Shown: positions 52,083 through 60,441 of the stretch, in pieces | Layout of the letters: every line of letters starts with the position of its first letter | Numbering within the stretch: position 1 is the first letter of the stretch | Made by a program: the position numbers and the translations under genes | The notes under the pieces: generated by a model | Told to the model about the DNA's origin: nothing | Databases searched by the model: none | What the model saw: only the letters and a program-made list of their open reading frames with translations | Assembly: GCF_026151345.1 (NCBI RefSeq) | Contig: NZ_JAMQPR010000001.1 | Coordinates: forward strand, 248,231-312,230 | Reading direction: 5' to 3' | DNA from: Leptospira paudalimensis | GTDB lineage: Bacteria > Spirochaetota > Leptospiria > Leptospirales > Leptospiraceae | DNA: 64,000 nt

Positions 52083-52637
52083 ATGATTAGACTGATCTGT
52101 TTTATTTTTATTTTTTTCGTTAGTTTCGGATGCCAATCAAAAAATGTACTGAATCAGGAAGTATGGAATCGGTTAGGATTTGTTCTTCCCGATGGTCACA
52201 GTTTAAACCCACAATTTTGGTCTGAAAAAAAATCGGTATTATACTTTGGATTTTCACATTGTCCAGATATGTGCCCACTAACATTAACAAATTTTGGTAG
52301 GGCCTCGTTGATATTGGGGGAACGTGCTAAAGAGTTTCAATTTGTGTTTATTACGTTAGATCCTGAAAGAGACTCTCCGGCTACTTTAGAAAAGTATGTA
52401 AAAAACTTTCCCAGTAAAAATTTAACTGCACTCTCTCCGAACGTTGAAAGTTTAGAGACTTTGACAAAAATATTTGGAATTGTGAAAGAAAAGGTTGGAG
52501 AAGGAAATTCTTACAGGATTGATCACTCCAATTTTATTTATGTATTGGATCAAAATCAGCAAACCATCAAAACATTTCCAGGTGGGGTTTCTGGAAATGC
52601 ACTTGCAACAGAACTTAGGAAGATATCTGAACTTTAG
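52083..52637 (+). CDS. SCO1/SenC-type copper chaperone lipoprotein
   Basis: A 184-residue lipoprotein. The ATG at 52083 opens a lipoprotein signal (FFVSFGC, Cys17). The thioredoxin-like domain holds CPDMCP (Cys60 and Cys64) and the metal-binding His148 in DHSNF, all Sco residues. Sco proteins deliver copper to cytochrome oxidase or other cupro-enzymes, or reduce their thiols. Last gene of the copper operon; there is only 2 bp after the oxidase stop. Its 3' end overlaps that of the convergent LytS-like kinase by 23 bp, which suggests the operon ends there. Confidence 0.93.
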   Translation: MIRLICFIFIFFVSFGCQSKNVLNQEVWNRLGFVLPDGHSLNPQFWSEKKSVLYFGFSHCPDMCPLTLTNFGRASLILGERAKEFQFVFITLDPERDSPATLEKYVKNFPSKNLTALSPNVESLETLTKIFGIVKEKVGEGNSYRIDHSNFIYVLDQNQQTIKTFPGGVSGNALATELRKISEL

Positions 52638-54528
52638 AAGTTAATATGATTTCGATTTCTGTTCTTGTTCCTTCTGGATAATTTTTTGTAATTTCAAAGC
52701 TAAAGTCAGTGTAAAGATTTTTGAGCCTTTCTTTGATGTTTCCTAAAGAGCGACTCATTAACTTTTGTTTGTCTGATAATAAATCATCTGATATTCCTGT
52801 TCCATTATCATAGACAACAAAACTAAACACTGAATCTTTGATCATCTTTGCATGAATGAATAATTGGAATTGTACAGCCGACGAACTTCTAAATCCATGT
52901 TTAAATGAATTTTCAATGATAGGTTGTAATAACAAAGGAGGTAAAATAACGGAAGAAAAATCACCAGTTTTTTTAAAGTCTATTTGAATTGTGTCATAAA
53001 ATCTCAGTTTTTGTAAATGTAAGTAGTCTTCTAAAAAATTCCATTCCTCTTCGAATGGAATCCAATCTCTATCCGTTCTGTCAGAAATAAAACGGTAATT
53101 ATTGGCAAGGCTCATGATCGCATCACCAATTAGCTCTGGTTTGATTTTATGTAATGCATGAATTGTATTCAGTGAATTAAACAAATAATGTGGATTCATT
53201 TTTGTTTGTAATGTTTTTAACTGACTTTCTTTGAGAGTTTTTTCGGCTTTCAGTAAATCTTCTTTATAGAGTAAGGCTTTTTGCCTATCATTAAACAAAG
53301 TTCTCTCCAAAGCAAATCCTTGTGAGATCACTCCAAACAACACACCCCAAAATACGATTCCAGATGGCGAAGTATCATTGTATTTGATTGCTAAAAATAT
53401 TTCTAAAATCACTAGAAATAAAGTAATACTAAAACCAATGAAGTGACCAAGTGCTTCCTTACTTCCTTTTTTCCAAGCTTCATACGTGATCAAAATCGGT
53501 CCCAAGATATTGATCAAATTGAATATGATAAAAAAACTGCGAGTGCTGATGAGAAATGAATGAGAAATATCAGAGAATGGAAGAGAAAATACTAGTATAG
53601 TTGTTAGTGAACAAATAAAAACATCAATGTAGATTAGGTAATCTAACACTTTGAAAGATCCACTTCCAAACAATCTTCTAACACCAGATAACATTGGTAT
53701 AAATACAAAGTTGGAAGAAATAACAGATAAAACGTATAATGTTTGGGTATTGGTAAATAAGTAACGTATAAATTCGTTTGAAGTTAGTCCTAAAATTCCA
53801 AAACATAGTGAAAAAGAAGAAAAATCTAAGAGTATGTTATATTGTTTTTTGAATTCAATAAAATAGACTAGTGCACATATGATGCCTATCATCATAAAAA
53901 ACGAATGGAAAAAAATGGTGGTTAAATTTTTTAATGCGATTTCTCGGTAAAGAGCAGTTTGTTTTCCGATTAGATTGTCAATTATGGTGATGGAAAATAA
54001 AATTCCCTTTTTGTGAAATAATCGTAAATAATAATATTCTGATTTATCTTTTGGAATTTTTACCCATGAAAATTTCGATTGGAAAATGTTTGGTAAGTAA
54101 TTTGAATCCGCAAATTCTCCATATTTAAAAATGGAATCACCAAATTCATTAAAAATTTCAATATTTAATCCTGCATGTTCCAGTAAGAAGTGTAGATCTT
54201 CATTTTCAAAGGTTGAAAATGCTTTGGATCTTAGCCAAATGTATTCTGAATCTGTAATTCGTTTGAATTCCTCATCATTGATCCAACCAGATGTGGATAA
54301 CCAATACACTTTATGCATTTTTTGAAAGTCAATTTTACCAGAATCATCTGCAGGAATATCTCCTACAAAATAGTCAGCATTTTGGGATAAATAATATTCT
54401 GAAATTGAATTGTCTTTTGGTTTTAAAAGAGAATAAACATACGAAGTAATAGAAACAGACGTAATTAAAAACAATAAGCAAATTGATAGATATGGTTTTT
54501 CTAAAAATTTGCCTACTGTAATTCCCAT
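52615..54528 (-). CDS. LytS-like 7TM sensor histidine kinase
   Basis: A 637-residue membrane sensor. One N-terminal helix (about 13-33), an extracytoplasmic domain of about 165 residues, seven helices (about 205-415), then the kinase. The phosphoacceptor region is NPHYLFNSLNTIHALHKIKPE near residue 440, which is the His_kinase family of LytS, followed by ATPase motifs IENSFKHGF, YDNGTGI and LGNIKERL. Such kinases usually pair with LytTR response regulators; the only one in view is encoded at 60442, at the opposite end of the same minus-strand TonB island. It follows tonB by 5 bp, so it is the last gene of that operon. Confidence 0.9.
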   Translation of the reverse strand: MGITVGKFLEKPYLSICLLFLITSVSITSYVYSLLKPKDNSISEYYLSQNADYFVGDIPADDSGKIDFQKMHKVYWLSTSGWINDEEFKRITDSEYIWLRSKAFSTFENEDLHFLLEHAGLNIEIFNEFGDSIFKYGEFADSNYLPNIFQSKFSWVKIPKDKSEYYYLRLFHKKGILFSITIIDNLIGKQTALYREIALKNLTTIFFHSFFMMIGIICALVYFIEFKKQYNILLDFSSFSLCFGILGLTSNEFIRYLFTNTQTLYVLSVISSNFVFIPMLSGVRRLFGSGSFKVLDYLIYIDVFICSLTTILVFSLPFSDISHSFLISTRSFFIIFNLINILGPILITYEAWKKGSKEALGHFIGFSITLFLVILEIFLAIKYNDTSPSGIVFWGVLFGVISQGFALERTLFNDRQKALLYKEDLLKAEKTLKESQLKTLQTKMNPHYLFNSLNTIHALHKIKPELIGDAIMSLANNYRFISDRTDRDWIPFEEEWNFLEDYLHLQKLRFYDTIQIDFKKTGDFSSVILPPLLLQPIIENSFKHGFRSSSAVQFQLFIHAKMIKDSVFSFVVYDNGTGISDDLLSDKQKLMSRSLGNIKERLKNLYTDFSFEITKNYPEGTRTEIEIILTSKVQISS

Positions 54529-54533
54529 TTAGG

Positions 54534-55187
54534 TTAGTCTTCGAGTGAGAAAGTGATCGGCAAACGATGGGCCATTTTTTTTGGTTGGCCTTGCACATAT
54601 CCTGGGCTAAATCGGACTCTCTTAATCAGTTTTAAAGCAGCTTCATCAAAACCGTACCCAGCTCTTCCAGAAACAATTTTTGCAGATTGTAAACTTCCGT
54701 CTTCATTAACTTGGACAAGTAGTACTACTTGTTTTTCCATTATGTTCGCTGCTTTTGCTTGTGGTGGAAAGTATTCCTTTAAATCAAAGTCGATGATTGC
54801 GGTCGGCATTTTGTCTCCATTAAACGAAAACAAATAACCATCTTTGTCAGTGCCATTCCCAGATAATTGATTTGGATTGATATCAGAATTGTCTGGTTCA
54901 TCCGCCTTATCTTTGTTACTTCCCTCTACCCATTCTTGTTTTTCAATAGGAGCAGGTGAAGATGTGCCTCCAATTAATTCTGGAGGAATTTCTTCAAAAT
55001 TTACATCTACATCTTCAAAGGCAGAATCTTCTACAACTTCATCCCCTCTGAGTTGGCTAATTCGGTATCCTGCATAAGTTGCAGTATGTATGAATAAACT
55101 TCCAGCCAAACAGATATGAAATACACGTTCCCTATTTTGTTTGATAGAAGATTTGAACTTTACTAAGAGTTCAACAAACCGATTCAT
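54534..55187 (-). CDS. tonB: TonB-family energy transducer
   Basis: A 217-residue TonB protein. One N-terminal transmembrane helix (about residues 24-44, FHICLAGSLFIHTATYAGYR), an acidic/proline-containing periplasmic linker (about 50-110, low complexity) and the C-terminal domain (about 130-217) with the pattern VLLVQVNEDGSLQSAKIVSGRAGYGFDEAALKLIKRVRFSPG, typical of TonB-C (GxGFDxAAxxAVxxxxFxPA). It transmits membrane energy to an outer-membrane receptor. The start overlaps the ExbD gene by 4 bp (ATGA). Confidence 0.92.
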   Translation of the reverse strand: MNRFVELLVKFKSSIKQNRERVFHICLAGSLFIHTATYAGYRISQLRGDEVVEDSAFEDVDVNFEEIPPELIGGTSSPAPIEKQEWVEGSNKDKADEPDNSDINPNQLSGNGTDKDGYLFSFNGDKMPTAIIDFDLKEYFPPQAKAANIMEKQVVLLVQVNEDGSLQSAKIVSGRAGYGFDEAALKLIKRVRFSPGYVQGQPKKMAHRLPITFSLED

Positions 55188-55585
55188 TTTTTTACACTGA
55201 GGGCAATTTTTGTCACTCCGGCTTTTCGGATGATTCCCATCAGCTCCGTAATTTTTCCATAAGGCAAACTTTCATCAGCAGATAACGTCAAACGCATGTT
55301 AGGTCTTATTTTGGCTTCTCTTTCTAGGTTTCGAACAAGGCCTGTAATGTCAGTGTCCTTTCCTTCTAACAGAATAGCACCTGTTTTGGTTATTGCTACT
55401 TGAACTGATTCCGCTACGTTTGGATCAGCAGCTTGCACTTTTGGTAAATTAATATTTAAACTTTCTTTTTTTAAGAAGTTTGCTGTTACCATAAAAATTA
55501 CGAGAAGTACTAAAATCACGTCCACCATGGGAGTGATGTTGATACTTCCGATTTCTTCGTCTTGTGGTCCTGATGCTCCAGCCAT
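55184..55585 (-). CDS. exbD: ExbD-family biopolymer transport protein
   Basis: A 133-residue protein of ExbD/TolR type. One helix near the N-terminus with the essential aspartate (NITPMVDVILVLLVIFMV, Asp22) is followed by a periplasmic domain whose end (LPYGKITELMGIIRKAGVTKIAL) is the standard ExbD fold. It assembles with ExbB to use the proton gradient. It lies between ExbB (2 bp gap) and TonB (4-bp overlap), in the order ExbB-ExbD-TonB. Confidence 0.94.
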   Translation of the reverse strand: MAGASGPQDEEIGSINITPMVDVILVLLVIFMVTANFLKKESLNINLPKVQAADPNVAESVQVAITKTGAILLEGKDTDITGLVRNLEREAKIRPNMRLTLSADESLPYGKITELMGIIRKAGVTKIALSVKK

Positions 55586-55587
55586 AA

Positions 55588-56202
55588 TTATACCTTTGTC
55601 TTATTCATTTGATAAGAGAGTAGTTCTTTTTTCAAAATTTCAAGGTTTTGCAAAATCACCTTTGCTTTTCTGGAAAAGTAATTATTTGCCATTACCACAG
55701 GAATCGCCACAGCAAGACCAGCAGCCGTTGCAAGGAGTGCAGTTGAGATAGAACGCATCACAACCTCTGCACCAGAGCTACCCAGTGTCCCTAACCCATA
55801 GAATGCTTTGATGACACCAAGGACAGTTCCTAAAAGTCCGATAAAGGGAGCGTTATTTCCTAACGTGTTTAAAATTGGTAATCGTTTTTCTAACTCTAAT
55901 TTCTCAGATAAAATTTGTCCTTCTAGGCTTTCATCTAGACCTTTACGTCCGAGTTTTAATTGTTTTAATGCAAATTGAATGAATCGGTTGTAAATTGATT
56001 CTTCTCCCGCATCCGTTTTCCAATGAATTTCAGGTTCTTCTTGGAGTGAGTTTCTAACTTCAGATAAGTATGCTTCGTTCTTTTTACCTAAAGTTTTTTT
56101 ATAGTAAATAAGTCTTTCGGCAAACACAGCAAGTGCGATAACGCTTGCTACTCCCATAGCAACAAAAACTAATTCTTCACCTAATTCTACATATTCCTGC
56201 AT
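55588..56202 (-). CDS. exbB: ExbB/MotA/TolQ-family proton channel
   Basis: A 204-residue protein with three transmembrane helices, one N-terminal (about residues 10-30) and two in the C-terminal half. The family motif is visible: LPILNTLGNNAPFIGLLGTVLGVIKAF near residues 109-135 and STALLATAAGLAVAIPVVMANNYF near 152-175. It forms the proton-conducting ring of the TonB energising complex with ExbD. MotA and TolQ are excluded by context: it sits directly upstream of exbD and tonB and downstream of a TonB-dependent receptor gene. Confidence 0.94.
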   Translation of the reverse strand: MQEYVELGEELVFVAMGVASVIALAVFAERLIYYKKTLGKKNEAYLSEVRNSLQEEPEIHWKTDAGEESIYNRFIQFALKQLKLGRKGLDESLEGQILSEKLELEKRLPILNTLGNNAPFIGLLGTVLGVIKAFYGLGTLGSSGAEVVMRSISTALLATAAGLAVAIPVVMANNYFSRKAKVILQNLEILKKELLSYQMNKTKV

Positions 56203-56203
56203 G

Positions 56204-56707
56204 TCAATCTCCGTCTTGAATGTTATTAAATAAAAAATACAAAGGTATTTGATCGTTTGTTATCTGATTGTTTGTTGTTGCAAAACAAGATCGCAAACAA
56301 GCAGTTGCAGTTGGACTTGTAATACTTGCTTCAATCAGTGCAGTAAAACTTAATTGTCCACATGTTCCTGCATTTGTTTTCGTTTTCCAATCAGTCGATT
56401 GGCAATTAAAAGAACACGTCTGCGCAATGCTCGACAAATTTTTATACAATGGACTCGTGATTAAACCTTGGCAAGTTTGGGTTTTGACAGTCGCACTGGT
56501 TGCCGTAAAACTTCCACCAATCGAAGTGTAATAAGCTTGGAAACAAAGATCTTTGTTTGTAATCATTGTTTCGCATGTTTCTTGTGGCGCATTTGGAGTA
56601 GCCAAGTATTGAAGTAATACTGTTTCTTTATATGAATCTTCAAATTTTTTATCTTCTGCACAATTGATAAAAATAAGTATCACAACTAAGTAGGACAAAA
56701 ATTTCAT
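56204..56707 (-). CDS. Cysteine-rich lipoprotein of the TonB island
   Basis: A 167-residue lipoprotein. Signal MKFLSYLVVILIFIN is followed by Cys16 and an acidic stretch. The mature part contains about nine cysteines (near PQETCETMI, NKDLCFQAY, KTQTCQGL, AQTCSFNCQ, GTCGQ and TACLRSCF), an even number compatible with four disulfides plus the lipid anchor, and no known domain. It overlaps the TonB-dependent receptor stop by one base and precedes exbB by 1 bp, so it is part of the operon. Its likely role is a surface or periplasmic partner of the receptor. Confidence 0.75.
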   Translation of the reverse strand: MKFLSYLVVILIFINCAEDKKFEDSYKETVLLQYLATPNAPQETCETMITNKDLCFQAYYTSIGGSFTATSATVKTQTCQGLITSPLYKNLSSIAQTCSFNCQSTDWKTKTNAGTCGQLSFTALIEASITSPTATACLRSCFATTNNQITNDQIPLYFLFNNIQDGD

Positions 56708-59223
56708 TAGAAATGTACCTCCATACCTACGTTGAAAAATGGTATTACCGTTCCACCTGGCAATTGGAGTGTTCCGAATGTATCATTTTCTCTTGGGTTA
56801 GTTGCAGAGAATGGTTTGGAATTATCAAAATCGAATCCATTTTTGTTTTTACGCATGTACACGTTTACAATTTCTAAATACCAGTTTAAATAACCCCATG
56901 AATAATTTTCAAAAATATCAAATCGAACATCTAACCTGTGATAATCTGTTCCTCTTTTGACATATCCATATTCTGACGTGTACGGATTGTTGGAATACTG
57001 TGGATTCCAATAGGTTAAACCATTTAAAGGGTTAGAAAATCTTCCACCATCATCACCTACGATAGGTCTGGAAGGTAATGAAGTCAAGTAACTCCATCGA
57101 CCACCAATTTGGAAACCTTCATTCACCCTCCAGCCATAAATTACGTTTGCCACATGAGTACGGTCCCAAGGTGCTAATTGTTCAACTGAGTTAGGAAAAT
57201 AAGCAGCTAAGATTTTTCTTTCGATACCGCCAATTTGAGTCGTATCTCCATCATAAATCTGATACAAGTTTGAGTTTTGAAATGATTGTGACCATGTATA
57301 GGAAATCCAACCAAACCAATCACGAGTTCCAGGTCTTGCATTTTTACGGATGAGTAATTCATATCCATGTGACCAACCAGAAGCTCTGTTAGAATAGTTA
57401 AGTGGTCGGTTAGCAACAATAGGTTGTGTTAACCATTGTGATTTATCGGGATTTAATCCAACTGGGGTGGATACATAGGGATCATCAATGATTGTATCAG
57501 TGAATTCATTTTTAAAAAACTCGACTTTTACTTGCCATACTTGGTCAATTTTTTGATCAATCCCTGCACTTACTTTCCTTGCACGTTCAAATCTTAAATC
57601 TGGGTTACCTGTTTCTGAGTTAAAATTTGTTGTCAGTGGAAAACGTGATACATCCCCGCCACTTCCATAAATGGTCATACCCTTTCCGACTTCGGGGAAT
57701 GTATAGGATGCAGTTGCTCTTGGGGTTAAGGCACCGTTTCCAGTTACTTGCACATAGTCATACCTAGCACCAGGTTCGAATAAGAAGTTACCAAATTTAA
57801 AATGTAGTGTAGTATAAGCGTTGTAATACGGAGAAATACCTTTGATACTGATGGGTCTTCCTACAAAATCAGGATTCGCAGAGTTATAAGGATTAGGTGA
57901 TGGATTTGTAGGGTCTCTGAGTGCAACTTCGGTACCATAATCTCTGAAAGAGAATCTACGCACTTCGGTTCCAAAATCAACTTTTAGGAATTTTGTTGCT
58001 GTCCAATACGCATCTTGCCTAACACCAACATAACTTCCTCTTTGGTATTGTTTTCCTTGGATCGAACCAACTCCAACATTGTATTCTCCAATTGGATCGA
58101 AGTTAATGAGTGTAATTCTATTTTGGAATTTATCTCCAGGGATCCACGTATAACGGAGTGCTGTCGTTCTAAAACTTTGTCCGAAACTTGCTTTTGCGCC
58201 TCCAAGTAGTGCAAGTTGTGATGAGGTAGGATCGTTTGCAGGTTTGTTTGGAACATTGATAGCAAAGTTATCCTGTGCTGTTAAATTATAAAAAGAAATT
58301 TGGTGTTCAGGTGTAAAGTTATGAACATATTTGATTTGGGAATCATTGTATCTAGGCAATCGGATTCCTTCAGGTAATAGTCCACTGGCACCTAAAGTTT
58401 TATCTAGATAACCAAGTTTTCCTGCAATTGCCAAATACCCTTTTCCACCTGATGTAGGTGTTGCTGCATAAGCAGTTGTATTCCAGAGAGATACTTGGAA
58501 TGCACCTTTTGTTTTTTGCACTGAGTCAACAGTTTCTATTTCTATGATACCACCAGTCGCATTATTGAAGTTTGCTGGATATGCCCCAGAATATAAGTCA
58601 ATTGATTTGATTAAATCATTGTGAATGACAGATGTAAGTCCATCTAAGTGAAAAGGGTATAAGATTGGTAAATCATCGTAAAGATATGTATTCGCAGCAG
58701 GGTTGGCGCCACGTACAATGATTCCATTTGCACCACCTCCGAAACCAATATTCGGTATGACACCTGGTAATGTTTCTAAGGCTCTTAAGGCTTCACCAAA
58801 AGTACCTGGCATACGTTTAATTTCTTCGTATCTGACTTTTGTCCTGGAAGCTACAGTTTTTTCTCTTTCACCTTCTACAACAATCCCTGACTTAGGTGCA
58901 GTCGATTTTTTTTCAGTATAAATAGTTCTTGATTCATCTTCATTGCCAACTGAAATTCGAATCTCTTGAATCCCTGTATCACGTAACAGGCGCAAGGTGT
59001 ACTCACCAGAAGAAGGGAATTCTAATGTGACATTTCCTTCTGCATCTGTTTGTGCAAATTTTTTAGTTTCAAAAATTAATACAGAAAGGTTTTTTTCAGC
59101 TATTTCCTTTTTCGGATTAATTAGTTTTGCCTTGATGCTAACTGCATAAGCAGGGAATCCCAAAAAAAGAAAAAGAATCCCAATCAGAATCGATTTATTT
59201 AATTTGAATTTTGCTAATTTCAT
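56707..59223 (-). CDS. TonB-dependent outer-membrane receptor
   Basis: An 838-residue receptor. The signal peptide is followed by a small CNA/carboxypeptidase-like beta domain (about 30-100: AKLINPKKEIAEKNLSVLIF, then GEYTLRLLRD), then the plug (about 125-240) with the typical TIETLPGVIPNIGFGGGANGIIVRGANPAANTYLYDD-like core, here seen in short pieces (ETLPGVIPN, IIVRG, YLYDDLP), and a barrel ending in aromatic Phe (FFNVGMEVHF), as outer-membrane barrels do. The extra N-terminal domain marks the class whose signal reaches a sensor. No substrate motif is seen. It shares its operon with ExbB, ExbD and TonB, which is unusual. Confidence 0.92.
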   Translation of the reverse strand: MKLAKFKLNKSILIGILFLFLGFPAYAVSIKAKLINPKKEIAEKNLSVLIFETKKFAQTDAEGNVTLEFPSSGEYTLRLLRDTGIQEIRISVGNEDESRTIYTEKKSTAPKSGIVVEGEREKTVASRTKVRYEEIKRMPGTFGEALRALETLPGVIPNIGFGGGANGIIVRGANPAANTYLYDDLPILYPFHLDGLTSVIHNDLIKSIDLYSGAYPANFNNATGGIIEIETVDSVQKTKGAFQVSLWNTTAYAATPTSGGKGYLAIAGKLGYLDKTLGASGLLPEGIRLPRYNDSQIKYVHNFTPEHQISFYNLTAQDNFAINVPNKPANDPTSSQLALLGGAKASFGQSFRTTALRYTWIPGDKFQNRITLINFDPIGEYNVGVGSIQGKQYQRGSYVGVRQDAYWTATKFLKVDFGTEVRRFSFRDYGTEVALRDPTNPSPNPYNSANPDFVGRPISIKGISPYYNAYTTLHFKFGNFLFEPGARYDYVQVTGNGALTPRATASYTFPEVGKGMTIYGSGGDVSRFPLTTNFNSETGNPDLRFERARKVSAGIDQKIDQVWQVKVEFFKNEFTDTIIDDPYVSTPVGLNPDKSQWLTQPIVANRPLNYSNRASGWSHGYELLIRKNARPGTRDWFGWISYTWSQSFQNSNLYQIYDGDTTQIGGIERKILAAYFPNSVEQLAPWDRTHVANVIYGWRVNEGFQIGGRWSYLTSLPSRPIVGDDGGRFSNPLNGLTYWNPQYSNNPYTSEYGYVKRGTDYHRLDVRFDIFENYSWGYLNWYLEIVNVYMRKNKNGFDFDNSKPFSATNPRENDTFGTLQLPGGTVIPFFNVGMEVHF

Positions 59224-59536
59224 TGAAGTTTAAATACCATGGGATGTCACCCGTTTCTTCTTCGAGATAAATAAGAGTACAAACAAGAGGGTATCCTAAA
59301 AAAGGACATTCTGTTCGTGTAATGGCGATCGTACAAAGATCTAAATTTCTTTGGATTGGTTTGTTAACGATCACAAGAGGAGGATTGGGAAGTGGGTTAC
59401 CACATTTCTCAGATGCAAACTTTGCTGCTGCATACACCTGACTCTGGGCATCATTAGTTTCTACACGATCAACTCCTGATCCACAATTGAAAATCATGAT
59501 TAAGGTAAACAAAAGAATTCCAATTTGAATTTTCAT
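59195..59536 (-). CDS. Small lipoprotein upstream of the TonB-dependent receptor
   Basis: A 113-residue lipoprotein. Signal MKIQIGILLFTLIMIFNC ends at Cys18 (GSG follows), then a region with five more cysteines (near SEKCGNPLPN, LDLCTIA, TECPFLGYP and LVCTLI). It overlaps the receptor start by 29 bp and the next lipoprotein gene upstream by 4 bp. No family recognised. Small lipoproteins preceding TonB-dependent receptors sometimes bind the ligand, but there is no further evidence. Confidence 0.75.
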   Translation of the reverse strand: MKIQIGILLFTLIMIFNCGSGVDRVETNDAQSQVYAAAKFASEKCGNPLPNPPLVIVNKPIQRNLDLCTIAITRTECPFLGYPLVCTLIYLEEETGDIPWYLNFNEISKIQIK

Positions 59537-59934
59537 TTACTTTCCTTTTGAGTCGTTGGAGCCACTTCCTCAAGTTGACCAACTACATCTGCAGTGACTA
59601 TGACTACACTTACAAGTCCCAAAGGGAAATATGCTTTGTCTTCTCTTTGTATTTTGATATTGATGAGAGTTTTTCCTGTGGGATATTTTTCCAATATCTG
59701 ACTCATCGCCAATTCTACGTTAGGCGCTTTTGTTACAGGGAACATTCCTAATAAAAAAAATGCTGAATCTTGCCCAGTTCCCTTCCCCAAAATTTTAAAT
59801 TCGGTTGATCTAACAACAGTTGCAGAATCATATAAATGGATTTCCTTAGGAACATGTGAGCCAATGCAACCTAACAAATGAAATGCCATTAGGAAAAAAC
59901 TAACTGATATTATCTTTTTAAAAATCATATCCAA
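59533..59934 (-). CDS. Small lipoprotein of the TonB island
   Basis: A 133-residue lipoprotein with signal MDMIFKKIISVSFFLMAFHLLGC ending at Cys23. Mature part is beta-like (TEFKILGKGTGQDSAFFLLGMFPVTKAPNVELAMSQIL) with a YPTGKTLINIKIQRED segment; this resembles the TRL-like/DUF6567 lipoproteins in which a G-x-G turn and VLGxxP pattern occur, but this is a guess. The next gene upstream (59944) has a related plan (lipobox, beta body, EESGDALVNIRYWND), so the two are probably paralogues in tandem. Overlaps the next gene by 4 bp. Confidence 0.75.
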   Translation of the reverse strand: MDMIFKKIISVSFFLMAFHLLGCIGSHVPKEIHLYDSATVVRSTEFKILGKGTGQDSAFFLLGMFPVTKAPNVELAMSQILEKYPTGKTLINIKIQREDKAYFPLGLVSVVIVTADVVGQLEEVAPTTQKESK

Positions 59935-59943
59935 TGACTCATT

Positions 59944-60318
59944 TTACTTTTTTGACTTCGTTGGTGTTTGTGAGTTTGCAAATTTTACCAAATCACCTTT
60001 GATATTGAATCGATAACGGGTGATTGGTCCAAAAATTGACTTATCATTCCAATACCGAATATTCACAAGTGCGTCGCCTGATTCTTCTTCCATAACTTTC
60101 TCGTATAAATCGGCGACTGGAGGTTGTGTAATGGGGACACCGAAAAATATGATATCGAACGCATACCAAGTAAAGGTTTTATCTACAGTTTTAATTGTTT
60201 CGTAAGGAGTATTCGGAATCGGCTTGTTACTTGTGGCGATTCCCACCGATGATGAGGCACAATTGGAAAGAAAGGTTAAAAATACAAAAGAGAGGACCAA
60301 TAAAATAATTTTTTTCAC
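59944..60318 (-). CDS. Small lipoprotein, first gene of the TonB island
   Basis: About 124 residues. I chose the GTG at 60318 because GGAG stands eight bases before it and a lipoprotein signal follows directly (VKKIILLVLSFVFLTFLSNC); an ATG at 60348 would add a ten-residue leader. Mature part has TFTWYAFDIIFFGVPITQPPVADLYEKVMEE and GDALVNIRYWNDKSIFGPITRYRFNIKGDLVKF. It resembles the lipoprotein encoded next (59533) in plan, with a shared A(L)VNI(R/K) strand. As first gene after a 90-bp control region it marks the start of the TonB operon; ligand binding is inferred only. Confidence 0.72.
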   Translation of the reverse strand: MKKIILLVLSFVFLTFLSNCASSSVGIATSNKPIPNTPYETIKTVDKTFTWYAFDIIFFGVPITQPPVADLYEKVMEEESGDALVNIRYWNDKSIFGPITRYRFNIKGDLVKFANSQTPTKSKK

Positions 60319-60388
60319 AAGATAACTCCGTCCATGTTCATTTCGCATTTAGGTTGTTAGAGTCAATGGAATAATTCGTAGTTTCTTT

Positions 60389-60420
60389 ATTCCCTACTTG
60401 ATTGGGAATGAACGCTACTT
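60389..60420. promoter_or_regulatory. Candidate LytTR operator and hairpin upstream of the TonB operon
   Basis: CTACTT occurs twice, at 60394-60399 and 60415-60420, starting 21 bp apart, which is the spacing of LytTR-type direct repeats. ATTCCC (60389-60394) and GGGAAT (60404-60409) form an inverted repeat that overlaps the first copy. The site sits about 70-100 bp before the first lipoprotein start. The bases do not match a published consensus exactly. Confidence 0.35.
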
Positions 60421-60441
60421 ATACGGGAGTGAATTAAAAAA

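Noticed and set aside
52083..52637. Copper cluster as a denitrification operon
   Set aside because: No nosZ, nosF/Y, nirK or norB gene is present; the multicopper oxidase has HCH and HLH motifs of oxidases rather than nitrite reductase spacing, so only a general copper redox role is claimed.
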